Source: Candidatus Pacearchaeota archaeon (lineage in GTDB: Archaea; Nanoarchaeota; Nanoarchaeia; Pacearchaeales; GW2011-AR1). From it: a stretch of DNA of 23,100 bases. Of the stretch, positions 14,260 to 20,827 are shown piece by piece (within the stretch, counting starts at the first letter, position 1; every line of letters begins with the position of its first letter). The stretch spans positions 1 through 23,100 of the forward strand of contig JALOBX010000006.1 in assembly GCA_023228065.1 (NCBI GenBank), in the 5' to 3' direction. Under the pieces are notes generated by a model. That model was not told where the DNA came from. It made no database searches and was given only the letters and a program-made list of their open reading frames with translations. The position numbers were made by a program, and so were the translations under genes.

Positions 14260-15177
14260 GAATGATTGCCTCCAGGCCGTAATATACTGAAATCTCCTCT
14301 GATTGACTTGGAAATCTTTACTTAAGATGACAAGGCGGAAGGAATACATTCATTCCACCGTGAGAGACTGAGCGAGGAGACTCCTACATTTAGGATGATG
14401 CGACAGTCCAAGCCCAGATATAAAAGTAAATCAATATGAAACTGGGGTTATTTGATGTTGAAAAAAAACTCTTTACTTTTAAAAGAACAAATTTAAAAGT
14501 ATGGAGGAAAATATGTTGGAATTATTTAAAAAAGACGAATTGGCGTATGCGATAGGATTATTACAGACTGATGGTTATAACTGTAAGGCGGATCCAAACA
14601 AAAAGAAGGGCAAAATTGGTTTAGATATATCATATAGAGATAATGATATGATATATAATTTGGAAAAAATATTTAAACCAATATGCAATGTTTCAATTAG
14701 AGAAGATACCAAAGATACTAATTTTTCAAAGGAGTTTCATTATATATCACTCACTATAGGAAATTATGATGTTAGAAATTTTTTAACTAAATATATTCCA
14801 ATAGGAAAAAAGAAAAATATAATAGTTCCGCCTGATTTTGTTTTGGAAGATAAAACACTCACAAAACATTATTTAAGAGGATATTTTGACGGCGACGGTT
14901 CGTTAGGAATTACTTCTAAAAATACACCTTTCATATCTGTATGTGTAGTATCCGATATAATCAAAGATTATATTCTACAAAATATTTTTGAAGTATTAAA
15001 TTTTAAGAAAAATATAAATAGAAATAAAAGGGACAATATTTATAATATCGTATTATTTACAAAGAAAGCGGTAACATATGCATCCATGTTATATGATAAT
15101 GAAAATCTGTGCAGCCAGAGAAAGAAAGGAATTTTAGAAAAAATGAAAGAAGTTTTAATTTCAACATCAAAGTCTTG
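14260..15177 (+). mobile_element. Group I self-splicing intron (918 nt) inside rtcB
   Basis: The 5' exon ends in U (GGTGGT) and the intron ends in G (TCTTG), as group I chemistry requires. Pairings seen: P1 = exon 14254-14259 with 14268-14273 (terminal U.G, one U.U). P10 = 14262-14267 with the 3' exon 15178-15183, perfect 6 bp. P3 = 14293-14299 / 14374-14380 (7 bp). P4 = 14307-14310 / 14331-14334. P5 = 14314-14318 / 14324-14328. P6 = 14336-14338 / 14358-14360 with 14341-14345 / 14352-14356. P7 = 14366-14370 / 14404-14408. P8 = 14382-14386 / 14391-14395. P9 = 14413-14417 / 14442-14446. The order P3-P4-P5-P6-P7-P3'-P8-P7' is the standard core. The core occupies only the first 190 nt; a LAGLIDADG gene fills the rest. 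Subgroup not assigned. Confidence 0.93.
14474..14501 (+). other. Hairpin before the endonuclease ribosome site (possible P9 extension)
   Basis: A perfect 10-bp stem TACTTTTAAA / TTTAAAAGTA with an 8-nt loop. It ends 1 nt before the GGAGGA site of the endonuclease gene. It may be a P9.1-type arm of the intron, and it may limit translation of the endonuclease from the mRNA. Confidence 0.65.
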
Positions 15178-15178
15178 A
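14513..15178 (+). CDS. LAGLIDADG homing endonuclease encoded in the intron
   Basis: A 221-residue endonuclease that cuts intronless rtcB alleles so that the intron is copied in. It has two LAGLIDADG-type motifs, AYAIGLLQTDG (about 11-21) and YLRGYFDGDGS (about 120-130). Each ends with the acidic metal-binding residue, so it works as a pseudosymmetric monomer. ATG 14513 follows GGAGG (14503-14507); an upstream in-frame ATG at 14501 would place the ribosome site inside the gene. Its TGA (15176-15178) spans the 3' splice site: T and G are the last two intron bases and A is the first base of exon 2. Such enzymes may also act as maturases; that is not visible here. Confidence 0.9.
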   Translation: MLELFKKDELAYAIGLLQTDGYNCKADPNKKKGKIGLDISYRDNDMIYNLEKIFKPICNVSIREDTKDTNFSKEFHYISLTIGNYDVRNFLTKYIPIGKKKNIIVPPDFVLEDKTLTKHYLRGYFDGDGSLGITSKNTPFISVCVVSDIIKDYILQNIFEVLNFKKNINRNKRDNIYNIVLFTKKAVTYASMLYDNENLCSQRKKGILEKMKEVLISTSKS

Positions 15179-15978
15179 ATCATTTTATCGAATTTAATCA
15201 ATCAAAAAATACTGGAAAATATTATTTCAGTATTCATACTGGATCTAGAAATTTTGGAAAAACAATATGCATGTATCATGTTAAGAAAGCTAAAGGATTG
15301 TTGGAACATAAAAGAAAAATAGATTTAAACGATGAAATAAAAGAACTTGTTAAAAACACAAAAGATAAAACCAGAATAAATAAATTAATAGACGAACTGA
15401 AAGAGAAAAAAGGTGTCAAAGATGCATGGTATGATTTGGCATATCTTGAAGATGATAAAATGTTTGATTATCTTGTAGATATGATTATAGCTCAAAAATA
15501 TGCACGGTATAACACCAACACGATAATTAGAATACTTCTTGAAATTTTAAATACCAGTATAAATGATATTATTATTAGCACACACAATTATATTGATTTT
15601 GATGATATGATAATTAGAAAGGGAGCAATAAAAAGTTATTCAGCTCAGAGAATGATTATTCCATTTAATATGAGGGATGGGTCGTTGATATGTGCTGGAA
15701 AATCTAATCCAGAATGGAATTATTCTGCTCCTCATGGTGCTGGAAGAATAATGTCAAGAAGTGAAGCAAAAAGAAGATTGCAGTTTTCAGAATTTGAAAA
15801 AGATATGGAAGGAATATTATCAGATTCTGTTTGTAAATCAACAATAGATGAAGCACCACAAGTTTATAAAAACCCAGAAGAAATAGAAAGATTGATCGAA
15901 CCAACAGCAGAAGTAATTGATAGATTAAAAGTAATTAGAAATTTCAAAGACAAATCAAACGATGAACGGGAGAATTAG
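15178..15978 (+). CDS. rtcB: RtcB RNA ligase, exon 2 (C-terminal 266 residues)
   Basis: Exon 2 begins NHFIEF, whose Asn and His contact GMP and Mn2+ in known RtcB structures. It continues with HTGSRNFG, the large lid insertion found in the family, and the catalytic region IPFNMRDGSLICAGKS ... APHGAGRIMSR. The His of HGAGR (residue 360 of the spliced protein) is the one that becomes guanylylated. No active-site residue is missing, so the split gene is not a decayed one. The stop TAG (15976-15978) directly abuts the ATG of the radical SAM gene. The open frame extending upstream of 15178 is intron sequence and should not be counted. Confidence 0.93.
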   Translation, partial: NHFIEFNQSKNTGKYYFSIHTGSRNFGKTICMYHVKKAKGLLEHKRKIDLNDEIKELVKNTKDKTRINKLIDELKEKKGVKDAWYDLAYLEDDKMFDYLVDMIIAQKYARYNTNTIIRILLEILNTSINDIIISTHNYIDFDDMIIRKGAIKSYSAQRMIIPFNMRDGSLICAGKSNPEWNYSAPHGAGRIMSRSEAKRRLQFSEFEKDMEGILSDSVCKSTIDEAPQVYKNPEEIERLIEPTAEVIDRLKVIRNFKDKSNDEREN

Positions 15979-16821
15979 ATGAAATTTCAAACATTTTCAG
16001 TTGTAGTTGGAAACAATGCTTGTAATGCATCTTGCCCATATTGTGTTTCAAAAAACACAGCGCAAGTAGATTTAAGTTCTGACTTAAATCTTGACAGATT
16101 GGATACTGCGGCAAGATTAGCAGAGAAGTGTGGTGTGACGACTGCATTAATAACAGGAAAAGGAGAGCCAACACTATACCCTGAACACATTACAAGTTCT
16201 TTGCAGATATTATACAAATATTTTCCAATTATTGAATTGCAAACAAATGGGTTGTGGTTGGAAAAAATAAAACATCATCTTGATGGATGGTATAGATTTG
16301 GACTAACAACGATTTGTATATCCGTTGCACATTATTTGGATGCTAAAAATAAAAAGATATTTTTGGATAATAAATCTGAATATCCACATTTACCAAAAAA
16401 TATAGCAATAGCTAAAACATCAAAATTTTCTGTTAGGCTTAGTGTTGTCGGGTGTAAAGGATATATTGATACTCCACAAGAAATTGATAATCTCGTTAAA
16501 TTTTCAAAAGCATGTCAAGTTGATCAGCTAACATGGAGACCAGTCACATTCCCAAGTGGATATGATAATATGAATATAAGAAGAGAATATGAAATTGCAC
16601 AAAGAATGATTGATCACATAGATCAATCTGTAAAAAGAACAGCAAAGAAATTATTAAATCTTCCACATGGCGGAGAAGTGTTTGATTATCAAGGACAAAA
16701 TTTATGCTTAACAAATTGTTTAACCCATACTAACGATCCAAACGATATAAGACAATTGATTTATTTTCCTAATGGAGAAATAAGATATGATTGGGTTTAT
16801 CCAGGAGCAAGGATATTGTAA
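15979..16821 (+). CDS. Radical SAM enzyme of unknown substrate
   Basis: A 280-residue protein. C15-x3-C19-x2-C22 (NNACNASCPYC) is the 4Fe-4S site that cleaves S-adenosylmethionine. GKGEPTLYP (about 60-68) is the SAM-binding 'GGEP' element. The middle part follows a radical SAM barrel pattern (ELQTNG, TTICISVAHY, VRLSVVGCKG). A short C-terminal part has two more cysteines (about 243 and 247) in a LCLTNCL context, then IYFPNGEIRYDW. That is less than a full SPASM domain but could bind something auxiliary. It starts directly at the rtcB stop, so it belongs to the RNA operon. An RNA-modifying role is inferred from that; a peptide-modifying role is the alternative. Confidence 0.85.
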   Translation: MKFQTFSVVVGNNACNASCPYCVSKNTAQVDLSSDLNLDRLDTAARLAEKCGVTTALITGKGEPTLYPEHITSSLQILYKYFPIIELQTNGLWLEKIKHHLDGWYRFGLTTICISVAHYLDAKNKKIFLDNKSEYPHLPKNIAIAKTSKFSVRLSVVGCKGYIDTPQEIDNLVKFSKACQVDQLTWRPVTFPSGYDNMNIRREYEIAQRMIDHIDQSVKRTAKKLLNLPHGGEVFDYQGQNLCLTNCLTHTNDPNDIRQLIYFPNGEIRYDWVYPGARIL

Positions 16822-16835
16822 ATTTTTTTAATCTT

Positions 16836-16875
16836 TTGAAATACATATATGTTTATATGAGGAGGAGGTTTTTAA
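16836..16875 (+). promoter_or_regulatory. Possible promoter before tRNA-Leu(UAA)
   Basis: TTTTGAAATACATATATGTTTATATG carries TTGAAA- and TTATAT-like hexamers and an ACATATATGTT element also seen at 11432-11445. An orphan GGAGGAGG (16861-16868) follows without a start codon. Weak evidence. Confidence 0.25.
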
Positions 16876-16899
16876 TTTTATTTTTCTAATAAGTCATAT

Positions 16900-16986
16900 G
16901 GCGTTGTGGCGGAACGGTTTACGCAGCGGACTTAAAATCCGCCGGGTATTAGACCCTTGTGGGTTCGAGTCCCACCAACGCTACCA
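16900..16986 (+). tRNA. tRNA-Leu (anticodon UAA)
   Basis: Cloverleaf: acceptor GGCGTTG / CAACGCT (first pair G.U), D stem GCG/CGC, anticodon stem GCGGA/TCCGC with loop CTTAAAA (anticodon TAA), long class II variable arm, T arm GTGGG TTCGAGT CCCAC, discriminator A, and encoded CCA. It reads UUA, a very frequent Leu codon in this AT-rich genome. Confidence 0.95.
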
Positions 16987-16993
16987 AAAAATA

Positions 16994-17057
16994 AAAGAGT
17001 GTCATTGATTGTTGTCTGACCGCGATCCCAGACAATATATTGATGCCACTCTTTTTC
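16994..17057 (+). terminator. Terminator after tRNA-Leu(UAA), two-part stem
   Basis: Outer stem AAAGAGTG / CACTCTTT (16994-17001, 17047-17054), a short CAT/ATG continuation, and an inner 7-bp stem TTGTCTG / CAGACAA (17012-17018, 17029-17035), followed by TTTTTC. It starts 8 nt after the tRNA CCA end. Confidence 0.85.
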
Positions 17058-17090
17058 TTTATTTATTTTTTTATCGATGGAGTTTTAAAA

Positions 17091-17702
17091 ATGAAAATTA
17101 TTGGCGTGACAGGATTAGTATGTACTGGAAAATCAACATTTCTAAATTGGATGGAAGAAAAAGGAAAAGTAAAAATATGTAAAACAGATGATATTAATAG
17201 GGAGCTATGTTTACTCAATGATGATGTTAAAGATGCAATATCAAAAGAGTTTGGTGATGAATTAGTGTTTGAATATGACAATAACAAATTTTTAAACACT
17301 TGTTATTTGTACAGAATATTATTTGAGAAAAAAGAAAATTTAGAAAAAATGCAAAACATAATGATTCCATTCGTAACAGCAGAAGTGAAAAAATTAATAG
17401 AAGAATGTAAAGAAAAATATGATTATTTTTTTCTAGAATCAGCAATCCTGTTTATTGCCAAATTAGATATGCTTTGTGATCTAACACTTTGGATAGATAA
17501 TGATATTGAAAGTGTTGTTAAACTATTAAAAGAAAAAAGATCAAATTGGGCGGATTACGTTATGGAAATGATAATAGATATTCAAAAAGAAAATATATGG
17601 CAAAAAGATAAATGTGATTTTGTGATTGAAAACATAGGAAATTTGGAAGAGTTTAAAAATAAGTCTGATTTATTTTTCAATAAAATTTCCGAGAGGAGTT
17701 AA
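17091..17702 (+). CDS. Dephospho-CoA kinase-like P-loop kinase
   Basis: A 203-residue kinase. CoaE phosphorylates the 3'-OH of dephospho-CoA to give CoA. Walker A is GLVCTGKST (about 8-16). KTDDINREL (30-38) replaces the 'DaD.iaRel' site, and FGDEL fits the family FG box. LEKMQNIMIPFV matches 'Le.i.HP.v', FLESAILFIAKLDMLCDLTLWID matches the 'PLLfE...d.vv.V' region, and CDFVIENIGNLEEF matches 'aD.vi.N.g...el'. The usual R-x3-R lid is weak (KLLKEKRSNW), so the substrate may differ. ATG 17091 has GGAG 8 nt upstream. It starts the operon with the three NAD genes and ends 2 nt before pncA. Whether it makes CoA or acts on another nucleotide-type substrate is open. Confidence 0.7.
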   Translation: MKIIGVTGLVCTGKSTFLNWMEEKGKVKICKTDDINRELCLLNDDVKDAISKEFGDELVFEYDNNKFLNTCYLYRILFEKKENLEKMQNIMIPFVTAEVKKLIEECKEKYDYFFLESAILFIAKLDMLCDLTLWIDNDIESVVKLLKEKRSNWADYVMEMIIDIQKENIWQKDKCDFVIENIGNLEEFKNKSDLFFNKISERS

Positions 17703-17704
17703 AT

Positions 17705-18271
17705 ATGAAATCGGCATTGATTGTTGTGGATTTTCAGAGAGATTTTTGTCCTGGTGGTTCATTGCCAGTACCAGGAGGAAATGAAATTATCTTCCCCCTG
17801 TCAAAATTAGTGATGAATAAAAAATTTGAGCATATTGTATTTTCGCACGATTGGCATCCGGAAGATCATAGTTCATTTAAAACATGGCCAAAACATTGTG
17901 TTCAAAATACATATGGTTCAAAATTAGCATTTAACTTTTATGATAATGAGAAACTTATATTTACATATAAAGGAAAATATAAAGATACAGAAGAATATAG
18001 CGCATTTAATTCCACTATAGACATGTTAGATGAAAACTTAATGTTAGATGATTTTTTAAAGGAAAAAGAAATAGGGCATGTTTATGTTTGTGGATTAGCA
18101 TTGGATTATTGTGTGGGCTCCACTGCATTAGATTTTGTTAAAAATGGATACAAAACAACATTGATATTGGATGCATGTCGGGGAATAAGTGATGAAACTA
18201 TGACTTCCAAGTTGAAAATAATGTTAGATGCCGGAGTTAAGGTGATCTACAGTGAAAACCTTGAGGTTTAA
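17705..18271 (+). CDS. pncA: Nicotinamidase
   Basis: A 188-residue cysteine hydrolase of the isochorismatase-like fold. It converts nicotinamide to nicotinate and ammonia. The catalytic triad is visible: D9 in VVDFQRDF, K89 in FTYKGKY, and nucleophile C136 in GLALDYCVGST. The metal site is D49, H51 and H64 (HDWHPEDHSSF, WPKHCVQNTYG). A cis-peptide-type LALD segment precedes the Cys, as in known PncA. Length is typical (about 180-215). GAGAGGAG precedes the ATG, 2 nt after the kinase stop; the next gene follows by 2 nt. It feeds nicotinate to the phosphoribosyltransferase encoded next. Confidence 0.93.
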   Translation: MKSALIVVDFQRDFCPGGSLPVPGGNEIIFPLSKLVMNKKFEHIVFSHDWHPEDHSSFKTWPKHCVQNTYGSKLAFNFYDNEKLIFTYKGKYKDTEEYSAFNSTIDMLDENLMLDDFLKEKEIGHVYVCGLALDYCVGSTALDFVKNGYKTTLILDACRGISDETMTSKLKIMLDAGVKVIYSENLEV

Positions 18272-18273
18272 AA

Positions 18274-19497
18274 ATGATAATTAATAGTTTTCTTGATAAT
18301 GACCTATACAAATTCACAATGGGTCAACTAATTTATTTTAATTCTGATTTACAAAAAATGGTAACATATAAACTAATAAACAGAGATAAAAGTATTAACC
18401 TTGGAAAAATTCTTGATATTGATGAATTACAAAAAAATATAAATCATTTATTATCTTTAAAACCAACCGAGGAAGAATTAAAATATCTTGCAAATATAAA
18501 AGCAAAAAGTTTTTATAATCCAGAAGAAAGAAATATTTTCATTTCAGAATATATTGAATTTTTATCAAAGGAAATTGGGAATAACAATGTTAATTATAAG
18601 TTGGCAGTAACAGATGATGAATTGGTTTTAGAATTAATTGGTAACTGGAAATACGCAGTTTATTATGAAGTTCCTCTAATGGCGATAATTTCTGAATCAT
18701 ACACCAAGGCATTAGAATCTAGATTATCCAATAGAGGAAAAATACTTCATCATTCAGAACAATGGAAAATACAAGAAGAATTAATAGAAGAAATAAAGAA
18801 ATGTAGATCATTGAGATTTTCAGATTTTGGAACCAGGCGCCGATATAGTTTTGATACACAGGAAAGAATGATTTACAATTTAAATTATTTCCATTCTTTA
18901 GGAAATTATCAATTTTCAGGAACATCCAATTTATTCTTTGCAAAAAAATATAATATTAAACCTATTGGAACTATGGCTCATGAATTATTTATGGGAGCAT
19001 CTGGTTTGTTTGAATTTGATAAGGCATATTCAGTCATAACAGAAAAATGGAAAAAACTATATGGCGATTCCCTTTCCATTTTATTACCAGATACTTTCAC
19101 ATCGGATTGGTTATTCGACAAATATCCGAAAGAAGTTTTAGAATGGGAAGGAATTAGACATGATTCTGGAGACCCTATTCGATTTGGTGAAAAATATATA
19201 GAGTTATGTGAAAAAAATAAAATTGATCCAAAGAATAAAGTAATAGTATTTTCTGATTCATTGGATATAAATAAAGCAATATCAATCCTTGAACATTTTA
19301 GAAATAGAGTTTGGGTTACATTTGGAATAGGAACAAAACTAACAAACAATACAGCATTTTTACCACTAAATATTGTTGTGAAACTTGTTGAAATAAATAA
19401 TAATTCCGTTGTTAAATTATCAGATGATCCTGGAAAGAATACAGGAGATTCCGATGTTATTAAAAAATATCTCAAATATTTCCTTGGAGGAAAGTAG
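18274..19497 (+). CDS. pncB: Nicotinate phosphoribosyltransferase
   Basis: A 407-residue enzyme that joins nicotinate and PRPP to nicotinate mononucleotide. Landmarks are FLDNDLYKFTMGQ at the N-terminus, FSDFGTRRR (182-190), FSGTSN (214-219), IGTMAHE with the phospho-accepting H236, RHDSGDP (295-301), IVFSDSLD (324-331) and TFGIGTKLTNN (349-359). These follow the bacterial PncB type rather than NAMPT. Length is normal (about 390-440). TGAGGT lies before the ATG. The position directly after pncA and before nadE makes the pathway order nicotinamide, nicotinate, NaMN, (NaAD), NAD+. Confidence 0.94.
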   Translation: MIINSFLDNDLYKFTMGQLIYFNSDLQKMVTYKLINRDKSINLGKILDIDELQKNINHLLSLKPTEEELKYLANIKAKSFYNPEERNIFISEYIEFLSKEIGNNNVNYKLAVTDDELVLELIGNWKYAVYYEVPLMAIISESYTKALESRLSNRGKILHHSEQWKIQEELIEEIKKCRSLRFSDFGTRRRYSFDTQERMIYNLNYFHSLGNYQFSGTSNLFFAKKYNIKPIGTMAHELFMGASGLFEFDKAYSVITEKWKKLYGDSLSILLPDTFTSDWLFDKYPKEVLEWEGIRHDSGDPIRFGEKYIELCEKNKIDPKNKVIVFSDSLDINKAISILEHFRNRVWVTFGIGTKLTNNTAFLPLNIVVKLVEINNNSVVKLSDDPGKNTGDSDVIKKYLKYFLGGK

Positions 19498-19503
19498 AGC
19501 AAT

Positions 19504-20295
19504 ATGAAATGTGAATATTTACCGGCTGCAATGGGTGGAACATTAACGATGAATGTCAAATTTAAAATAAAATTATTACAAAAAATTTATTCTGAACTAA
19601 ATAAACCATTTATATTAGGATTGTCTGGTGGAATTGATTCTTGTGTATGTGCATATCTTTTGGAAGAAGCTAAAGTTCCTTATGGAATGTTTTTCATAGG
19701 AATTGAATCATCAGAAAAATCATTCAATGATGCAAAACTGATAGCAGAAAGCTTAAACACAACTTTAAATGCAATTGATTTATTGCCCATATATAATATA
19801 TTTTTTAAATATAATTCAAATTGTACTTTCAAATATTTGGATAAGAAAAATATTCCGGATATTGAAATAGGAAAAATGAATCTTAAAGCCAGATTAAGAA
19901 TGATATATCAATATTACATTACAAATCTATATGGTGGGTTGGTAGTAGGAACTGAGAATAAGAGTGAACGATATATGGGATATGCAACGAAATACGGAGA
20001 TTCCGCATGTGACATAGAACCCATTCTTGATTTATGTAAGGCCGAAGTGTATTATGCAGCAAATATTTTGAATTGCCCAAAGCAGATTATAAATAAAGAA
20101 CCAAGCGCGGATTTGTACGATGGACAGACCGATGAAAACGAAATGGGAGTTTCATATAAACAACTGGATGAATATTTGATTCACGGCTCAGAGAAGTCAT
20201 ATTTATCAAAAGAAATAATAGGAGAAATTGAAAATAGACATAAAAAGAATTTACATAAATTTGAAATGCAGTTTCCATTCATATTTAAATCATAG
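19504..20295 (+). CDS. nadE: NH3-dependent NAD+ synthetase
   Basis: A 263-residue enzyme that amidates nicotinate adenine dinucleotide to NAD+ using ATP and ammonia. The ATP pyrophosphatase P-loop is LSGGIDSC (about 40-47). NLKARLRMIYQYY, GTENKSERYMGYATKYGD and DIEPILDLCKAEV follow, then EPSADLYDGQTDENEMGVSYKQLD. All are NadE landmarks. No glutaminase domain is fused, so it depends on free ammonia; the nicotinamidase produces ammonia. Start uncertain: ATG 19504 has GGAGG 13 nt away, ATG 19549 has GGTGGA 9 nt away and would give 248 residues. Last gene of the NAD operon; the Cys-rich array follows within 9 nt. Confidence 0.93.
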   Translation: MKCEYLPAAMGGTLTMNVKFKIKLLQKIYSELNKPFILGLSGGIDSCVCAYLLEEAKVPYGMFFIGIESSEKSFNDAKLIAESLNTTLNAIDLLPIYNIFFKYNSNCTFKYLDKKNIPDIEIGKMNLKARLRMIYQYYITNLYGGLVVGTENKSERYMGYATKYGDSACDIEPILDLCKAEVYYAANILNCPKQIINKEPSADLYDGQTDENEMGVSYKQLDEYLIHGSEKSYLSKEIIGEIENRHKKNLHKFEMQFPFIFKS

Positions 20296-20304
20296 GAGTA
20301 TTTG

Positions 20305-20547
20305 ATGGAAAAAATATTTTTGGATAGAAAAAAATACAACGTCCAGCCTCCGGACGTTCGTGCGTGTGAAAATTGTAAAAATGTTAAATTCGTTGATGAT
20401 GACGGTAATAAGGTGAGATGTTCATGTGATTTTTCTAGTGCCACTTGGTGGACCGGAGATGAACATACAAAACATGAAGCAGAGCGGTGCAATAATTTTT
20501 TATTTAAACCGCGTGTTCACTTCAAAATAAAAGTAATTGGAGGTTAA
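20305..20547 (+). CDS. Cys-rich small protein 1 (tandem family)
   Basis: An 80-residue protein, first of a row of small genes that look related. Cysteines sit as C21-x2-C24, C39-x-C41 and C62, with a WTGD motif (49-52) between, and the end is FKIKVIGG. The pattern suggests a small zinc-binding fold. ATG 20305 is preferred over TTG 20302, with AGGAG 6 nt upstream. No matching known family comes to mind. It is translated together with the NAD genes to judge by the 9-nt gap. Function unknown. Confidence 0.78.
   Translation: MEKIFLDRKKYNVQPPDVRACENCKNVKFVDDDGNKVRCSCDFSSATWWTGDEHTKHEAERCNNFLFKPRVHFKIKVIGG
20521..20546 (+). repeat. 26-nt direct repeat, copy 1 (gene end plus ribosome site)
   Basis: Identical to 20792-20817. 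It codes for the FKIKVIGG ending and includes the GGAGG of the following gene. Shows that neighbouring genes of the array arose by recent duplication. Confidence 0.95.
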
Positions 20548-20548
20548 A

Positions 20549-20818
20549 TTGACATCGGGTGAGTTAAAAAAATTGAGACGGGGCGATCTAGAAAAATATG
20601 GAATTAAATGCAAGCCCCAAAATGTTCGAGCATGTGAGAATTGTAGTAGAGTAAGATATGAGAGTATTAGTAATGACGGAAGGCATATATTATGTTTTTG
20701 TGATTCCAAATATTGCACAAGATACTGGACTGGGGATGGATGTACAGCCGACTTAGCTGAACATTGTCCAGAGTTTCAATCCAATGTTTTATTCAAAATA
20801 AAAGTAATTGGAGGTTAG
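20549..20818 (+). CDS. Cys-rich small protein 2 (tandem family)
   Basis: An 89-residue protein. TTG 20549 is the chosen start because GGAGG (20539-20543) lies 5 nt upstream; a longer frame from TTG 20537 includes that site. It has a basic N-terminus (LKKLRRGDLEKYGIKCKP), CENC, a DGRHILCFC segment, WTGDGCT, HCPEF, and the FKIKVIGG ending. The aligned positions match protein 1 and are closest to protein 3 (GIKCKP, DGRHILCxC). Separated from the previous gene by 1 nt. Function unknown. Confidence 0.78.
   Translation: MTSGELKKLRRGDLEKYGIKCKPQNVRACENCSRVRYESISNDGRHILCFCDSKYCTRYWTGDGCTADLAEHCPEFQSNVLFKIKVIGG
20792..20817 (+). repeat. 26-nt direct repeat, copy 2
   Basis: Second copy of the repeat at 20521-20546, again spanning a gene end and a GGAGG. 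A further 18-nt identity, GGAATTAAATGCAAGCCC, occurs at 20600-20617 and 20870-20887 (encodes GIKCKP). Confidence 0.95.
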
Positions 20819-20827
20819 GTTGAATTA

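Noticed and set aside
14260..15177. An intein in RtcB
   Set aside because: The reading frame of exon 1 stops two codons after the junction and the endonuclease is in its own frame with its own ribosome site; an intein needs a continuous frame.
14260..15177. A group II intron
   Set aside because: No reverse transcriptase, no GUGYG start and no domain V-like hairpin at the 3' end; the G-ending intron with U-ending exon fits group I.
15109..15177. Extended N-terminus of the second RtcB reading frame
   Set aside because: This stretch is the 3' end of the intron and overlaps the endonuclease gene in another frame.
13729..15978. rtcB as a pseudogene broken by frameshift or stop
   Set aside because: The break is at an exact motif junction, in phase 0, and is filled by a foldable group I core and an endonuclease gene; all catalytic residues are kept in the exons.
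17040..17090. Longer N-terminus for the CoaE-like kinase
   Set aside because: It would lie within the tRNA terminator, is hydrophobic by chance, and lacks a ribosome site; ATG 17091 is well placed.
17705..20295. NAMPT/NMNAT-type (NARP2) pathway
   Set aside because: The phosphoribosyltransferase has PncB-type motifs and is paired with nicotinamidase and NadE; no NMNAT is seen, so it is the deamidating route.
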